Shown here: positions 38,101 through 49,954 of the stretch, piece after piece
How the letters are laid out: every line of letters begins with the position of its first letter
How positions within the stretch are numbered: position 1 is the stretch's first letter
Assembly (NCBI GenBank): GCA_019054805.1
Contig: JAHQIY010000006.1
Span: forward strand, 3,720,001-3,784,000
Direction of reading: 5' to 3'
From: Brachionus manjavacas
Lineage: Eukaryota; Rotifera; Eurotatoria; Ploima; Brachionidae
DNA: 64,000 nt
Notes under the pieces: model-generated
The model's input: the letters and a program-made list of their open reading frames with translations, nothing else
Told to the model about the DNA's origin: nothing
Databases searched by the model: none
Program-made: the position numbers and the translations under genes

Positions 38101-40056
38101 TTTTTCATGCTTGCAAAATTAACTTAAAAAATTATTTTTTTTTTGAAACTGAAAAAAATATTTGAAACATCGCACTTTTTCAATGTTAATTCAACATTGG
38201 ATACATTTTGTAATTCAAACACAAAAAATTAAACCTTAGTTTTAAAACAATTTAAATTTTCTGTCAATTAGTTGAAAACATCAGATGAAACAACCTTATA
38301 TAAAAAATTAACTGATTGGATTTTTTTTTATTATTCTTTGAAAAAAACTTTTAACAATAAATTTTTTTATATTGAACTCAAAATTTAAAATTTAAAACTT
38401 TTTTAATGTAAATCGAATTAATCTTTTAATTATTCAAGAAAATTTGGTAATTTGGTAACTTTTCTTTTTTTTTACTTAAAAATGTAAATGATAGATAATT
38501 CTTTTAATTAGGGTCAACAATCAATTACAAAATTAAAATTAAAATTGATTCTGAATTCAAAACATTAAAAAACTAATTATTTTAAATTAGCATGTTATGA
38601 GAAAAAATCAAAATCAAAAATGAGTTAAGATAATAATTTCTTAATGATATAAAATAAAATTAATTTTGATTTCTAATTTAAATGCTTTATGAACAATTTC
38701 TTAAATTTCAGAAAAAACTAAAGCAGTATTTAAATATTAAAAATTACCAGTGGAATTTTCTGATTTTCTAATTTCAAAAGGTATAGGCTCACATACCAGA
38801 GAGTCGTAATGGTAAATTTGAATTGTTGTTTGGTAAGATGTTGAATTCTTTTTATCGAAAATAAAATCAAAGTTTGGCAAAACACATTCGAGCACATTAG
38901 AATTTAACTGTTCCACTTTAATCTCCTTTGAACAGATAACCAGCTTAAATCTAGATGTATGGTCAATGGCAATCTCTGACCAATTTCCAATAAGAAAAAT
39001 TTTTTCTTCTGCCTACAATAAAATTAATTAAGTCAAAAGATTAGATAAATATAAATCAAAGCTTGCATTTGAAAAACAATGTTTCACTGAAGGTTGAACA
39101 TTTAGCTTAATTCGATCACTAACTTTGTCCACTTGGTTGTCTTGACTTTCACTTTGATCAGCTCTGGTCTGTTCCAAAAGATCATTTAAATTTTGACCGA
39201 CTAAATTGACTCTAAATGATGTCAAGTTAATCTTATCATTCTGGAATATTTGATCTAAAAAATCATTCAAAAAAGCCTCGGGTTTATCATAAACTGACTT
39301 GAAGGTAAGACTGTGATGATTTTGTTTGAAAAGTTTTAAGTTTTCCTTTAGAAAATTTTCGCTTAAATAATAGGGCCAAAGCATTGACTTTATTTCTGTC
39401 TTAAGTTCGTCCGTATTTGGACCATTATTCTCAGAATTATTAACCAAATGATTCAAGTTTAAATTTATATTACATTCGCCAGTGTCACTATTCGGCACTT
39501 GTAAATAATGAACCAAAACAAAGTCTGGTTTATCTATAAGCCAGTAGCATCGCCTGTGAAAAGTTGGAATTATGGATGAATGTGAATAACAACCGTAAAT
39601 GCAGTCAACTCCGTTAATTTTTAGATACATGCGATCCTCTCTCACTGAATTGGCACCACCGGTTTTTCTCCTTTTCCAATTGAATCCGTCTTTTTTGAAA
39701 TTTTTGACCTTGCGCCGGTCAAACAAAAATACCGAGCCATTGCTCGGCTTTTGAATAACTTCATCGGTGAACCAGCTGCTTAGTTGGCTTCGCATAAGCT
39801 CATCATTGGCAAACAAGTGCTTGCATTTGCTAAGTATGTTAAAAATCTCCTCATTTGTGTGCCATTGATTTAGGCGATGGATCGAAAATGGACAGTCAAC
39901 AGATAAATTTAGACTCTGGTTGTTTTTAAGGACTGTGCTAGGCTCATGGTCCGATTTGGCAATGAAAACAATGTCGGATTTTTCGGTATTTAGTGAGACC
40001 GAGATGTTTTCATTTAGCTTGATGTCGTTATTCTTTGGTAAAATGTTCCGCGTCAT
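32166..40056 (-). CDS. CAMTA: CAMTA calmodulin-binding transcription activator, six exons
   Basis: Exons in transcript order: 40056-39067, 39012-38748, 35428-33762, 33036-32612, 32558-32406, 32181-32166, summing to 1171 residues. Exon 1 holds the DNA-binding CG-1 domain (WHTNEEIFNIL, GSVFLFDRRKV, FRKDG-like FKKDGFNWKRR, YGCYSHSS, RRCYWLID). Exon 2 is the IPT/TIG domain (EEKIFLIGNWSEI to PIPFEIRKS). Exon 3 has ankyrin-like repeats (ENKTILHFCAQIGSN, DIAGNTPTQLALKNKN), long Ser-rich linkers, and two IQ motifs (AALVIQNAYRRYVMRKK, AACIIQKYYRRYK). Exon 4 adds a third IQ motif (AAVKIQTKYRAYK) and a KQVARKLI block like the vertebrate C-terminus. The length matches CAMTA2 (about 1200). The first intron appears to start GC rather than GT. 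The 3.3 kb second intron carries a TIR transposon. It is a nuclear, calcium/calmodulin-responsive transcription factor by family. Confidence 0.9.
36749..36986 (+). repeat. inverted duplicate of 50249-50485
   Basis: About 235 bp that is the near-exact reverse complement of 50249-50485. It is contiguous with the TIR element copy at 36987-38235, so the duplicated unit extends past the element's apparent end. Shared landmarks include AAATTCATTTGCAAA, a block reading ACAAGAACCTACATC and CATCCTAATTATG on the opposite copy. No coding sense. Confidence 0.8.
36987..38235. mobile_element. non-autonomous TIR transposon, copy A (in CAMTA intron 2)
   Basis: The ends are inverted repeats of about 150 bp beginning GGTTTAATTTTTTGTG and containing TGTATCCAATGTTGAATT (left 36987-37135, right about 38085-38235). 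There is no transposase. It contains a palindromic GAGCAATTGCTC at 37233-37244. A central stretch of about 500 bp (37283-37789) is missing from copy B. The superfamily is unassigned because target duplication is unclear. It sits in antisense-neutral intron sequence and should not affect CAMTA coding exons. Confidence 0.75.
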
Positions 40057-43000
40057 TTTCTCATCCTGGAAGTCTTTTCATCCAAAAACAATTAACCCCA
40101 ACAAAATTTGCATTTAAAATATTTTCCAATCTAACTTTTAACGAAATTATAAAATAAAATAAGAACCTAAAATTATAATAAATTTTGATAATTTACTTAT
40201 ATGGTAAAAGATACCAGAATCGGATTAATGAGCTAAATTAACTAAGCGCCCATATGGAAATCAAACATAGCTAATATTTGGTATTAAGTACTAATGATCT
40301 ATATCATATTTCCCTATCTAACTTGGTTCTATTGGCTTAGGCCTAGCAAACTAAAGTAAAAAATTATCTAGTTTGAATAATTTCGTTGCATTTAGTCTAA
40401 ATTATTTGATGGTTTCGATTGCAAATTGCAAATTCCTGTTATATTATAATAGAGGAATTATGATTTTTTCTATTTAAGATTGATCAGTCAATGGACTCGA
40501 GGATCTTCGAGAATATTTCAAATTAGAAATTTTAAATTCTATAATTCGAAATGTTCGGGTCGATGAAAAAAATTGAGACCTTTTTAATGAATTATGTATA
40601 AAAGTGAAAAATTTAAATCTAAATCTCCAAGGTTAAAAATCGATAAAATTCAATTCTTTGAACAAAGCGCTTTGATTTCAAAATTTTCAATTTACATCTT
40701 AATAGCTACTTAAATAAAATAATAGTAATTATCTTAAATTATCCCCGTTGTTGTTGCTTAAATCTCTTAAAATCAATTAAATTAGCAATAAATTATTTTT
40801 TTTAAATCGACTTCAATTTACTTCAACATTACTCTAAATCAATATACAAATTGATATTAATTGTTCAAACACGTTCTGTCTTGGGAAAAATGATGCAATG
40901 AACTTAATTGTTTTTTATTTAGTCAAATTCATGTTCGAATAATTAATGTAAATTATCTTAAAGAAAATTTAATAAATAAATTTCTTTAATTTAATACTTA
41001 AAATATTAGAAAAAATTTAAGGGATTTTTTATATGAATTATAGCATAAAATTTTTGATAATTTTTAAATATAAAGGAAACAATTTTTACTCTTCGAAACT
41101 TTTTGAGCAATTTTTAAAATGCATTTAAGTTAAATAAATAAAGAATTAATAAAAGCTTTTTGTCAAATATTCAGGAAAAAAATTGTAAACAATTTTGATC
41201 AATTTTCGCATGCAAGCAAAAATTTTATTTGGCTAAATTCTAATAAAAAATATTCTGTTTTTAATTTAAAAATTACCTGGGATATTTTATTTTTTTCAAA
41301 ATTAATCATATTTTCCTTCATCGAAATGCCTCAGTTTTTGACAATTTCTGACTTGACGTTCAAGAATTCTGAAAATTTTGAATTTTGAAAGGAGTTTAAA
41401 GTTTTTATATTTTTTCTAGCTTAGAAAATTCAATTAAAGCAAGATTTTCGTGACTAAAATTCATGACTAGCTCAGCGAAAATAAATTAACAAATAACAAA
41501 TATCTTAATTTCACAACTGTTCCAAAAACAGGAAGAATATTTGAAAAGTAAAGAACAAGCTCGATAGTTATTTTATAAGCCAAATTAAGGAAACTGTGCA
41601 ATTCGACTCTCTCAAAATATCTTGGTTACAATGTGTATATTTTTTTACTATAAAAACGCTCTAGGAAGTTTTTAGTATTGATCATTTTTAAATGTTTCCT
41701 TCGGGTATTTAAAAAGGAAACTTTAATCATATTTTCCTTTTATCGTTCTCGAATTTTCTATTCTAAGTTATTATATTAAATATTTAATTAATTAAATATG
41801 AGTTCTTTTTTACCTAAACCATTTAATATTATTATCTGTAAACTACCTAAAAAATTGTATTAGTTTACTTTCAATTAAAAAATTGATTTTCATGTAATTT
41901 CAGTTTATTTTTAATAACTATCTAATTTACAGGCTTTCAATCAATATTTCTCAGTTGCACCATTTTACAAATATTAAAATAATTAAAAATAAATTATTTG
42001 CTAATCTTTGTATTGAGTTTCACTTAATTTTTCAAAATTATTTCCTTCAGTACAATCATTTAAGTTGATTAAAATAAATGTCATAATTCAAGCCATAATT
42101 GATTAAAAAAACTCTCAAAATTAAGTTCAGTTTTATCTTTATTATTTTGGGTATTTAAATATAATTTATTTTTATTAATGGCAGTGCTTTTTTAAATAAC
42201 TAAACTAAAATTTATGTTCGAATAATGAATCATAAGTACTTAAAAATGTATAATTTTCTTTAATTGCATTAACTTACCAATTCAATAATTATTATTTAAT
42301 GAGAGTTTTTTATTTAAATGTTTCAAAGAAAGTCTATAAAACAAGTTAAATTTTTCTAAATAATAAATTATTTGTTGGTGCAAGGAATTAGAATTCAGAC
42401 CAAAAAAATTTTTAAATATTTATTTTTCTAACGAGCATGAGTAAAAATATTAAATTATTTTAATGTCAAGATTATTTTTGAATGCATTTAAAATTCATCT
42501 TCTAGGAGTTTTATGGAGAAGAAAACGCTTCGAAATTCGATAATTTACTGAATAATTCTAATTAATTAATTTTGCGAATGTTTTCCTTTTTAAATATATT
42601 TAACCAGGTGACTGGATTTTTTCATTCGGAAATGATTGAAATATAACATAACATTTGAAAAGATTAAATTTGTGTAAATTTATTTCAAAATAGTGGTGAA
42701 TAAAACCAAAAATTTAGGCCAGATGAATCGAGCGTTAAATTAACAATTAAAATTAAGCTTAGACAAAAATGAAAGGATTACGAATGAAATAGCAAATACT
42801 TTGCTAATTTAAAAATTCAATTTTCAAAATAGTATGGATAATTGTTATTTAATTTAGCTTTTAACCTAAAAATAAGGCTTTAATTTGTATAAATTCGTTT
42901 TCTAATGAATAACTAAATAATTGAAAACTTAAAATTAATTCACTCGACCTAACTCGATCCGAATCATAATTCAAAAACTAAGTGAATAATTTTTTTAAAA

Positions 43001-44458
43001 TTTTAGAGTAAGACAATTTTTGAGGACCTACATGGTAGACCAAGTTTTAATCGAGCATGACTCGACTGAATTTTAGCCAAAAAACTTAGAAAATTAATTT
43101 TTTTATACCTTTGTTTATCAAGGCGATAAAAAAATTTAAGCTATACGGATGATGTATATTTTGCATTAAAATATTAATTAAAAAGGTCTCTTTTGACATA
43201 TTCTCTTGAAAATATTATTTTATGCACCTTTTTTTCTTTTTAAGCGCTTATTTAATTTAGATTTTGATGTCACGAAGAAAGCATTGTTGCCTTTTGGTGT
43301 AATCAGACCTATTGTGATCGGTTTATTTTCAAATCAATAAAATAATCAGCGAGTCCATAAATAAGATCTGAATTTAAAATTGCTGAATTATTTATTAATC
43401 AATCTTAAGAAGTTAAATGTGTTTGTTTTATTAGTATTATTAGAAAAAAAAATTATTTTGTTGCAAGTTTATTTTTAATATGATAAATTTTTCTTAAAAA
43501 TTATGCAATCCAACTTAAATGCTGGATTGATTGTTTAAATCACTAAAGTTGGCTATATTTTATTCTAGCTGATTAATGGCAATAAATAAGCTAAAGATCA
43601 TGGTATTTCGAGATATTCAGATCTTTTTGGTCGTGTCACTTTTAATTAAAATCAATTATGATTACAAACAAAACTCAAATCTTATTAAACAAAAATTGTT
43701 TTCTTAGCTATTTTATATTTGAATAATAACTTTCATAAAGATGCAATTGTGTTAATGACGCAAATCCTTCAAACGTTAGCTAACTCAGTATCATTTTTGG
43801 ATAAAAGTGAAAATTATAATAAAATTTTAAACAAGGCTATTTGGCTTTTAATTTGGGAGAAACTACCGACCACAAAAATTTCACTTTGTTCAGTGAGCTA
43901 GCTCGTCAAGTTGTCTAAATTGTGTCCTTAATTCTCTCAAATTCCTTAGGGATTTTATTTTCTAATTGATCTAAGTAACTTAAAAAATTAACCAAGATAA
44001 TTATAGACTCTTGATAGATAAATTTTTCAAAATCATTGTGCAATAAGTGCAATTAAAAATTAATACCAAAATATCTGGAAAAATTTTTTTGGTTCATTGT
44101 CAACCAAGTCGAAATGACCAACTTACTGTTGGTCTATGAAAATCAAAATTGTTTTTTAGTTCATATTTTGTATCAAATAAATAAATTATAATAATAATGT
44201 TTACCTTGGCTAGGCAAATACAACACAAAAAAAAACTAAAAAGGTATAAATATAAAAATAATTTTTTTAACTATTTATTATAAATCTTAGATGACGAATA
44301 ATAGTGGCTGAACTATTGAACTCAATTCGAAAAAAAATAATTTTTTAATTAAAATTTTAGATTTAATTTACATAGGTTGTCAATGTGCATTTAGCTGCCG
44401 AGCTAATTTTTCTTTTCTAGTTTAGAAGAATATATGCAAGTTATCTGTATTCAAAGTG
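40057..44458. other. divergent intergenic region, 4.4 kb
   Basis: Lies between the 5' ends of CAMTA (minus) and the MAGUK gene (+) and so must hold both promoters. It is uniformly AT-rich; the small open frame at 43719-43901 has no recognisable similarity. No repeats or RNA genes were recognised by eye. Confidence 0.45.
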
Positions 44459-46375
44459 ATGCCAATACAAAACAATTATATGCAGCCAGAAAATAGTAGC
44501 AGAGAGCCGCAGCAATTTGGCGACAATCAACACTTTACCGCGACTGCTCATCAATACATATGCAACAATTTAAACAACCTGGCCGATTCGGTCGAACCAA
44601 ATAAACAAGATTTTAAATTTCTTCAAGTTTTTCTTAATAGTCCTGCTTTAAAAGAGCTTATCGATGTAAGACATATTCATTTTTTTTCAAATAAAAATTT
44701 TAAAATTTTAAGAAATTAAATTCTTTTTTATCAAAGTGCTTCGATACCATAGTAAATACTCAAGATGTGAGCTTGCAGCCAGAAAACAAAGATAACATTT
44801 CTTTGATTAAATCTGTTCTGAATGATCTTGAGCCAATGTCTAATCGGAATCGAGACGTAGCGGAGCTTTTCAAAATTTTCTTATCTCCCAATGTGAAATC
44901 ATTGATCGAGGCCCACGACACCATTGCCGAGCAGGATTATGACAATGACGAAAACATACTAGATAATATACTAAAAAAACAGGAGCTAGAGAATGAAGGT
45001 CCAGATGAGCTATCTCAGCTTCCTTACTACGCTAGTCCTCCCATCGATGCTATTCGCATGATCGGCATTCGTAAGGTAAATGACGAACCACTGGGCATTA
45101 CCGTTCGCGTAAATGAGAATGGGGATTTAGAAATAGCTCGTATTATGCACGGCGGGATGATTGACAAGCAAGGCCTTTTGCACGAAGGCGATATAATCAA
45201 AGAAGTCAATGGTCAGCCCGTTTCCACACCTGAAGAGTTGCAAGAAAAATTGAAAGAAGCCAAAGGCAGTATCACTCTGAAAGTTGTTCCATCCTACTAT
45301 GAAATACCATTGGCCTCTCAGGTCTACATGAAGGCCTTGTTCAACTATGACCCCAATAAAGACAAGCTTATTCCTGCCAAAGCGGCTGGTTTGAGTTTTT
45401 TGGAAGGAGATGTGTTGCAAATAATTAGTCAAGAAGATATCCATTGGTGGCAGGCAAGAAACTTGAAAACAAACCAAAAAGGTCTTATACCATCGCTTTA
45501 CCTGGAAGAAAGAAGAAAAGCGTTTGTTCCACATGAGCATGACTTTTCCCAGTCTTCTTGGGTTTGTGGCCTAATAGACAGAAAGAAAAAGAAGAAGATT
45601 TTATTCAGCGCTAAGGATCATGCAATATTGGACAAAGCTGATCTAAAGTTGTACGAAGAAGTGGCCAGTATGCCTCCGTTTCAGCGAAAATCTCTTGTTT
45701 TAATCGGAGCTGAGGGAATCGGCAGACGAACACTTAAAATTAAACTAATGAATTTAGATCCAGACAAATTTGGCATAACAATACCGCGTAGGTCAAGCAT
45801 CTATTTTCAGCTTTCTTTTTTTTATTTTTTTTCACAAAGATACTTCTAGACCAATGCGTGAGAATGAGGAAAATGGTCGAGGATACTTCTTCGAGGACCG
45901 GCAAGTTATGGAAGCCGATATTAAAAAAGGAGAATATTTAGAATGGGGAGAATATAATGGAAATTTGTATGGCACTAAGCTAAACACAATTAGACAAGTA
46001 ATTCAAACTGGAAAGATGTGTATCATAGATTGCTCGCCCAAAGCTCTTAAACTGTTAAGTAATCAAGAATTTATGCCGTATATTGTGTTCATTAAATGTC
46101 CACCTACAGTTGATGACTTATATTCAATGAAATTGAAAAGCTTGAACCCTAGCAAATTTAAAAATGTTACAGTTAATCAATCTATCTTGAATATCGATGA
46201 GAGCGAGTTCTTTTCAGTAATAGAAGACAGTGAAACCATCGAAAGAGATTATCATGCCTATTTTGACTTGACCATAATGAATGAAGAGATGGGACGAAGT
46301 TTTAATAGTCTTGTAGAGGCTATAGATGCCTTAAAAGCCGAACCTCAATGGGTACCCGTAAACTGGCTTTATTAA
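44459..46375 (+). CDS. MAGUK p55-family scaffold, MPP2/MPP6 (Varicose) type, three exons
   Basis: Exons 44459-44665, 44737-45787 and 45840-46375 encode 597 residues, close to the family's 540-580. Domains in order: two L27 modules (about 30-75 and 80-130), PDZ (about 173-252; IGIRKVNDEPLGITVRV, GDIIKEVNGQPV), SH3 (about 265-335; ALFNYDPNKD, IHWWQARN), HOOK-type KKKKK linker, and guanylate kinase-like domain (about 385-590; RKSLVLIGAEGIGRR) ending EPQWVPVNWLY. The PDZ and GK wording matches MPP2/MPP6 better than MPP5 or MPP7. As in other MAGUKs, the GK phosphate-binding loop is degenerate, so it is a protein-binding fold and not a working kinase. It assembles junctional and polarity complexes at the cortex. 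A polyadenylation signal AATAAA is at 46602-46607. Confidence 0.93.
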
Positions 46376-46796
46376 GCTTAAAATTTCGGCTAGACTAGTT
46401 TTTAATAATTTGCATTTATAATTTTAGTGTAAATATGAACGGATCTGAAAAAAAACATTCCAATTTTTTCTTATTATAATATTCAATAGTTTTAAATTAA
46501 AATTAATTAATAGACTTTTTTCTTAATTACCAAATGATAATTTAAATTTTAGATATGTTTTAAAATATATTATTTTAGCATTTCTTTTTTATAGAGTATT
46601 TAATAAAGAATTTTAAAACAGCTCTATTTAAAATTCCTACCTTCAAGCATGTTTTTTTGAAATGAGTTATTCATTAGTTTTATTATATATTTTTTGCAAA
46701 TAATTAAAATTAATTCGTTTTTAATCTGATTAAATAGAGCAGGCGTTTGGGTCTAATTAAAAAAACTATACCCTATTAAAAAAATTAAATCTGCAA

Positions 46797-47233
46797 CAAG
46801 ACTAAGATTTATTTATGTATTTATTTAATTACAAATAGCCATTTGGTTGGAGATCTGCTTGGAGATCGCACGCTCCCCTTTCAGCAAGATAAGCGCTATA
46901 CAGAAAAAAAAAATGATTTACAAATTATAAAAATTTAAATAATTAAAAAAAAATTTTAAATGAAGTTTAAAAAAAAAAATAAAATATTTATATAAAAAAA
47001 AAAGAAGAAATTTGTTTTGTTCCAAGACTAAGATTTATTTATTTATTAAAAAAATAATTTAGGAAAAGTTTTTTCCAGGGCAGTTCCGAATGGCAGAGCC
47101 TTCTTTTCAGCCCACATGGTTGCAATATGATTAAGATATGTATTAATTATATGTGTATAATTATATAAATTGAATATAAAAGATTAAATATAGATTGTTA
47201 AATTAAATTCCAAGACTAAGATATTCAAACGTA
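46797..47233 (-). repeat. successive LINE/SINE-tail insertions sharing one target motif
   Basis: Read on the minus strand, the motif ATCTTAGTCTTG occurs three times (ending near 47233, 47040 and 46815 on the + numbering). Each of the two intervals contains a GC-richer stretch (47050-47130 and 46840-46900) and ends in AATAAATAAAT-type repeats just before the next motif copy. This is the pattern of two 3'-truncated retroposed tails inserted one after the other, with the same target-site duplication. No coding sequence remains. Confidence 0.6.
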
Positions 47234-47935
47234 TTTAACCCTATTTACGGCTCATTATTTTACTAAGCTTATTTGTAAAAGATTTTAAAATCAAATAAAA
47301 GAAGTGTTAATTGGTCTTTGATGAAAAGGTCACTTGCCTGTTATTTAATAAAAACAAATTAATTGACAATCGTTTTCATGCCAGTTTTAAAAATCCTTCA
47401 TTTTAAAAAATTTTTAATAATCATAATTCAAATTTTATCTCAAATTATTTATTTTATTTTTTAATTCTGAATAATATATGGTTTAATTTTTTATGTTTGA
47501 ATTACAAAATAAATCCAATGTTGAAATAACATTTCAAATATTTTTTTCAGTTTCAAAAAAAAAAATAATTTTAAGTTAGTATTGCAAACATGAAAGACTT
47601 TATTTTTATATTACAAATTTTGAATTTTGATTTATGGCATGATGATCCCTAAAGATAATATTTTTAGTTTAAAAAACTATCTACGCTCTCTTTTCCATTT
47701 TTCATAAATTGAGTATTTATTAAAATACACCAAACGAAAGTCAATTAACACTAAAGTCAAAATTTTATAAGAAAAAAAACAAAGTCTTTCGTGTCTTGTC
47801 AGTCAGATAAACTCTGGTCCACCTGTTAATGGAACAATTCTTGTTTTCAGGTTTTATGAACTAGTTCATCTAATAAAAATTGTTAAACAATTTTGAAATT
47901 TTTTCATCTATTTAGAAAAAAGCTAAAGCAATATA

Positions 47936-48323
47936 CAGTAGCGCTACGCCACATGGATTTTACGTAAATTTACGTCAAATTACTTTAATTTACGTAATTT
48001 TACGTAAAAAAAAGTAAATTTACGTAAATTAACGTAAAGATAGAAAAGTAAAATTACGTTTATTAACGTAAAATAACGTAAATTTACGTAATTTGACGTA
48101 AATTTACTTTTTTTACGTAAAATGTAAAACGGCCAAAAAACAGTCGAAAATTCAATATTTTAGACGATTTTTTTGAAAATTTTATTTTTCTGAGTTTTTT
48201 AACTAAAATTTTCAAAAAGTAAATTTACGTAAATTTTCGTAAAACTTCATTTTTTTACCAGGTAAAATTTGGTAAATTTTCGTAAAATTTCGTAAAAAAA
48301 GTAAAAAAATGTAAATTTCTCAG
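47936..48323 (+). repeat. left terminal inverted repeat of Tc1-like element
   Basis: 388 bp, reverse complement of 49574-49954 with few differences. The outer 30 bp is unique sequence. The next 150 bp alternates ACGTAAATTT, ACGTCAAATTA and ACGTTAA units on both strands, so each TIR is itself rich in ACGT palindromes. The inner part includes ACGGCCAAAAAACAGTCG and ACCAGGTAAAATTTGGTAA. Confidence 0.92.
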
Positions 48324-48530
48324 ATTTTATTTATTTCTTTAGTTTCTAAGTTTTAATTTCTGTTTATAAAGATAATACAATGAAAAAAACACAAAAGTTT
48401 ATGTCTATACTTATTTTTTTGCAGCTGCTCTATCGGTTTTCATACTGTTCGTTGCATTAGTTGCAATTATTCGATTTATTAAGGTTTTTTAAGTAAATTT
48501 AAGATATATTTTAAATAGTTTTAATTAAAG

Positions 48531-49438
48531 TTTAATAAGCCAAGGACTTTTAAAAAAAAAGGACTTGAAGCTTCTTATAAAACGGCTCATAAAATAGAAG
48601 AAAAATTTGGGAAAAAATATAGCAGTAGTGTAATAAGGAAGTATAGATTTAAACTAAGTTAAACTATAATTTTTTTTAATTAAAATAAAATTTAAATATT
48701 ATATTAAGGCTTTAGACTGAGACGTTTAAGAAAATGTCCTAAACAGAACGATTTGCAAAAGCTCCAGCGCTTAATTTGGTGTCAGCGTAATAGGGACTGT
48801 GATTTTAAAGATTACATATTCGTTGATGAGACAACAATAGTAGTGTATGATCAGCCTATTTATCATCTAAGACTACCGTCATCAATGCCTGAAGCTATCC
48901 CATCTAGCTCAAAATTTGAATGTAAAATCCATTTGTGGGGTGGTATCTCGTATAACGGAGCCACCGAATTTGCAGTAAATTTTTATTCTTTAGCAAATTA
49001 AATTGAAATTTTTTTTAGCTTTTTAAGTGCACTATGGATTCTGAATTGTATAAGGATATTTTAGCTGAATATTTAATCCCATTTGTGTCTGAAAATAATT
49101 CATTTAATTTTAAATTGCACCAAGACAATGACCCAAAGCACAAATCAGATCTTTGCTGTGATTTTTTGGAAAGAAACAGCATAAACTGGGTGTGTTTTTT
49201 ATAAAAAAAATAATAATATAAAATAGCTAAGGAATATTTTTAAAAGATAAGGTCTCCTCCAAAGTCTCCAGACCTAAACCCAATTGAAATGGTTTGGAAT
49301 GAGTTGAAGGATTCACTTAGAAAAAAGGGGATCAAAAATGAACAAGAAGCAGTTGAGGCAATTTTTGATTTCCAAAAAAGTCTAAGTCCATCAAAATGCC
49401 AGTCTTATATAAACCATTTAAAAAAGATTTTTTCATAA
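48531..49438 (+). CDS. Tc1/mariner transposase (DD34E), intron-bearing
   Basis: Visible exons 48531-48657, 48709-48974, 49019-49189 and 49247-49438 join in frame for 252 codons. The first visible exon gives a basic helix-turn-helix-like stretch (ASYKTAHKIEEKFGKKYSSS, then VIRKYRFK). The catalytic triad is seen: first Asp in YIFVDETT, second Asp in HQDNDPKH, and Glu in SPDLNPIE; 34 residues separate the second Asp and Glu, as in Tc1. The WGGISYNGATEF block is typical. Family proteins are about 340 residues, so an N-terminal exon is missing from this model and probably lies between 48370 and 48483. Three introns of 44-57 bp inside a Tc1-type transposase are uncommon and imply the host spliceosome is needed. 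Confidence 0.85.
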
Positions 49439-49573
49439 ATTTCATTTTTTTAAACTCTAATCAAGTATTAAAGGTAATTGAAATAGTGATTGAAAAGAAT
49501 GGAGAATGGTCAAATCACTAAACAAACTATATTAAGATAAAATTAATACAACTTTAAAAAAAATCTAATAAAA

Positions 49574-49954
49574 CTGAGAAATTTACATTTTTTTACTTTT
49601 TTTTACGAAAATTTACCAAATTTTACCTGGTAAAAAAATGAAATTTTACGAAAATTTACGTAAATTTACTTTTTTGAAAATTTTAGTTAAAAAACTCAGA
49701 AAATTCAAATTTTCAAAAAAATCGTCTAAAATATTGAATTTTCGACTGTTTTTTGGCCGTTTTACATTTTACGTAAAAAAAAGTAAATTTACGTCAAATT
49801 ACGTAAATTTACGTTATTTTACGTTAATAAACGTAATTTTACTTTTCTATCTTTACGTTAATTTACGTAAATTTACTTTTTTTTACGTAAAATTACGTAA
49901 ATTAAAGTAATTTGACGTAAATTTACGTAAAATCCATGTGGCGTAGCGCTACTG
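49574..49954 (-). repeat. right terminal inverted repeat of Tc1-like element
   Basis: 381 bp, matching the left TIR in reverse orientation; the small length difference is due to short indels in homopolymer runs. Confidence 0.92.

Larger units (their letters stand above)
47936..49954 (+). mobile_element. Tc1/mariner-superfamily DNA transposon with long TIRs, nested in copy B
   Basis: Length 2019 bp, starting CAGTAGCGCTACGCCACAT and ending in its reverse complement, flanked by TA on both sides (47934-47935, 49955-49956), the standard target duplication. The terminal inverted repeats run about 385 bp each and are built of repeated ACGTAAATTT-like units. The interior carries a transposase with DDE residues and introns (48531-49438). 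Both TIRs match almost perfectly and the catalytic region is open, so this looks like a young and possibly intact copy. The first transposase exon is not resolved. Confidence 0.92.

Noticed and set aside
43719-43901. Possible upstream exon of the MAGUK gene
   Set aside because: Peptide has no L27 or other MAGUK feature and a complete start codon exists at 44459.
45027-45540. Minus-strand open frames across the MAGUK gene
   Set aside because: Shadows of the strongly supported PDZ-SH3 coding exon.
49638-49910. Open frame across the right TIR of the Tc1-like element
   Set aside because: It translates the ACGTAAATTT tandem units into a repetitive Lys/Phe/Leu peptide; a by-product of the repeat.
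47936-49954. CRISPR-like array because of many short regular repeats in the TIRs
   Set aside because: The units are degenerate, mirrored at both ends and flanked by TA; they are transposon ends, and the genome is eukaryotic.
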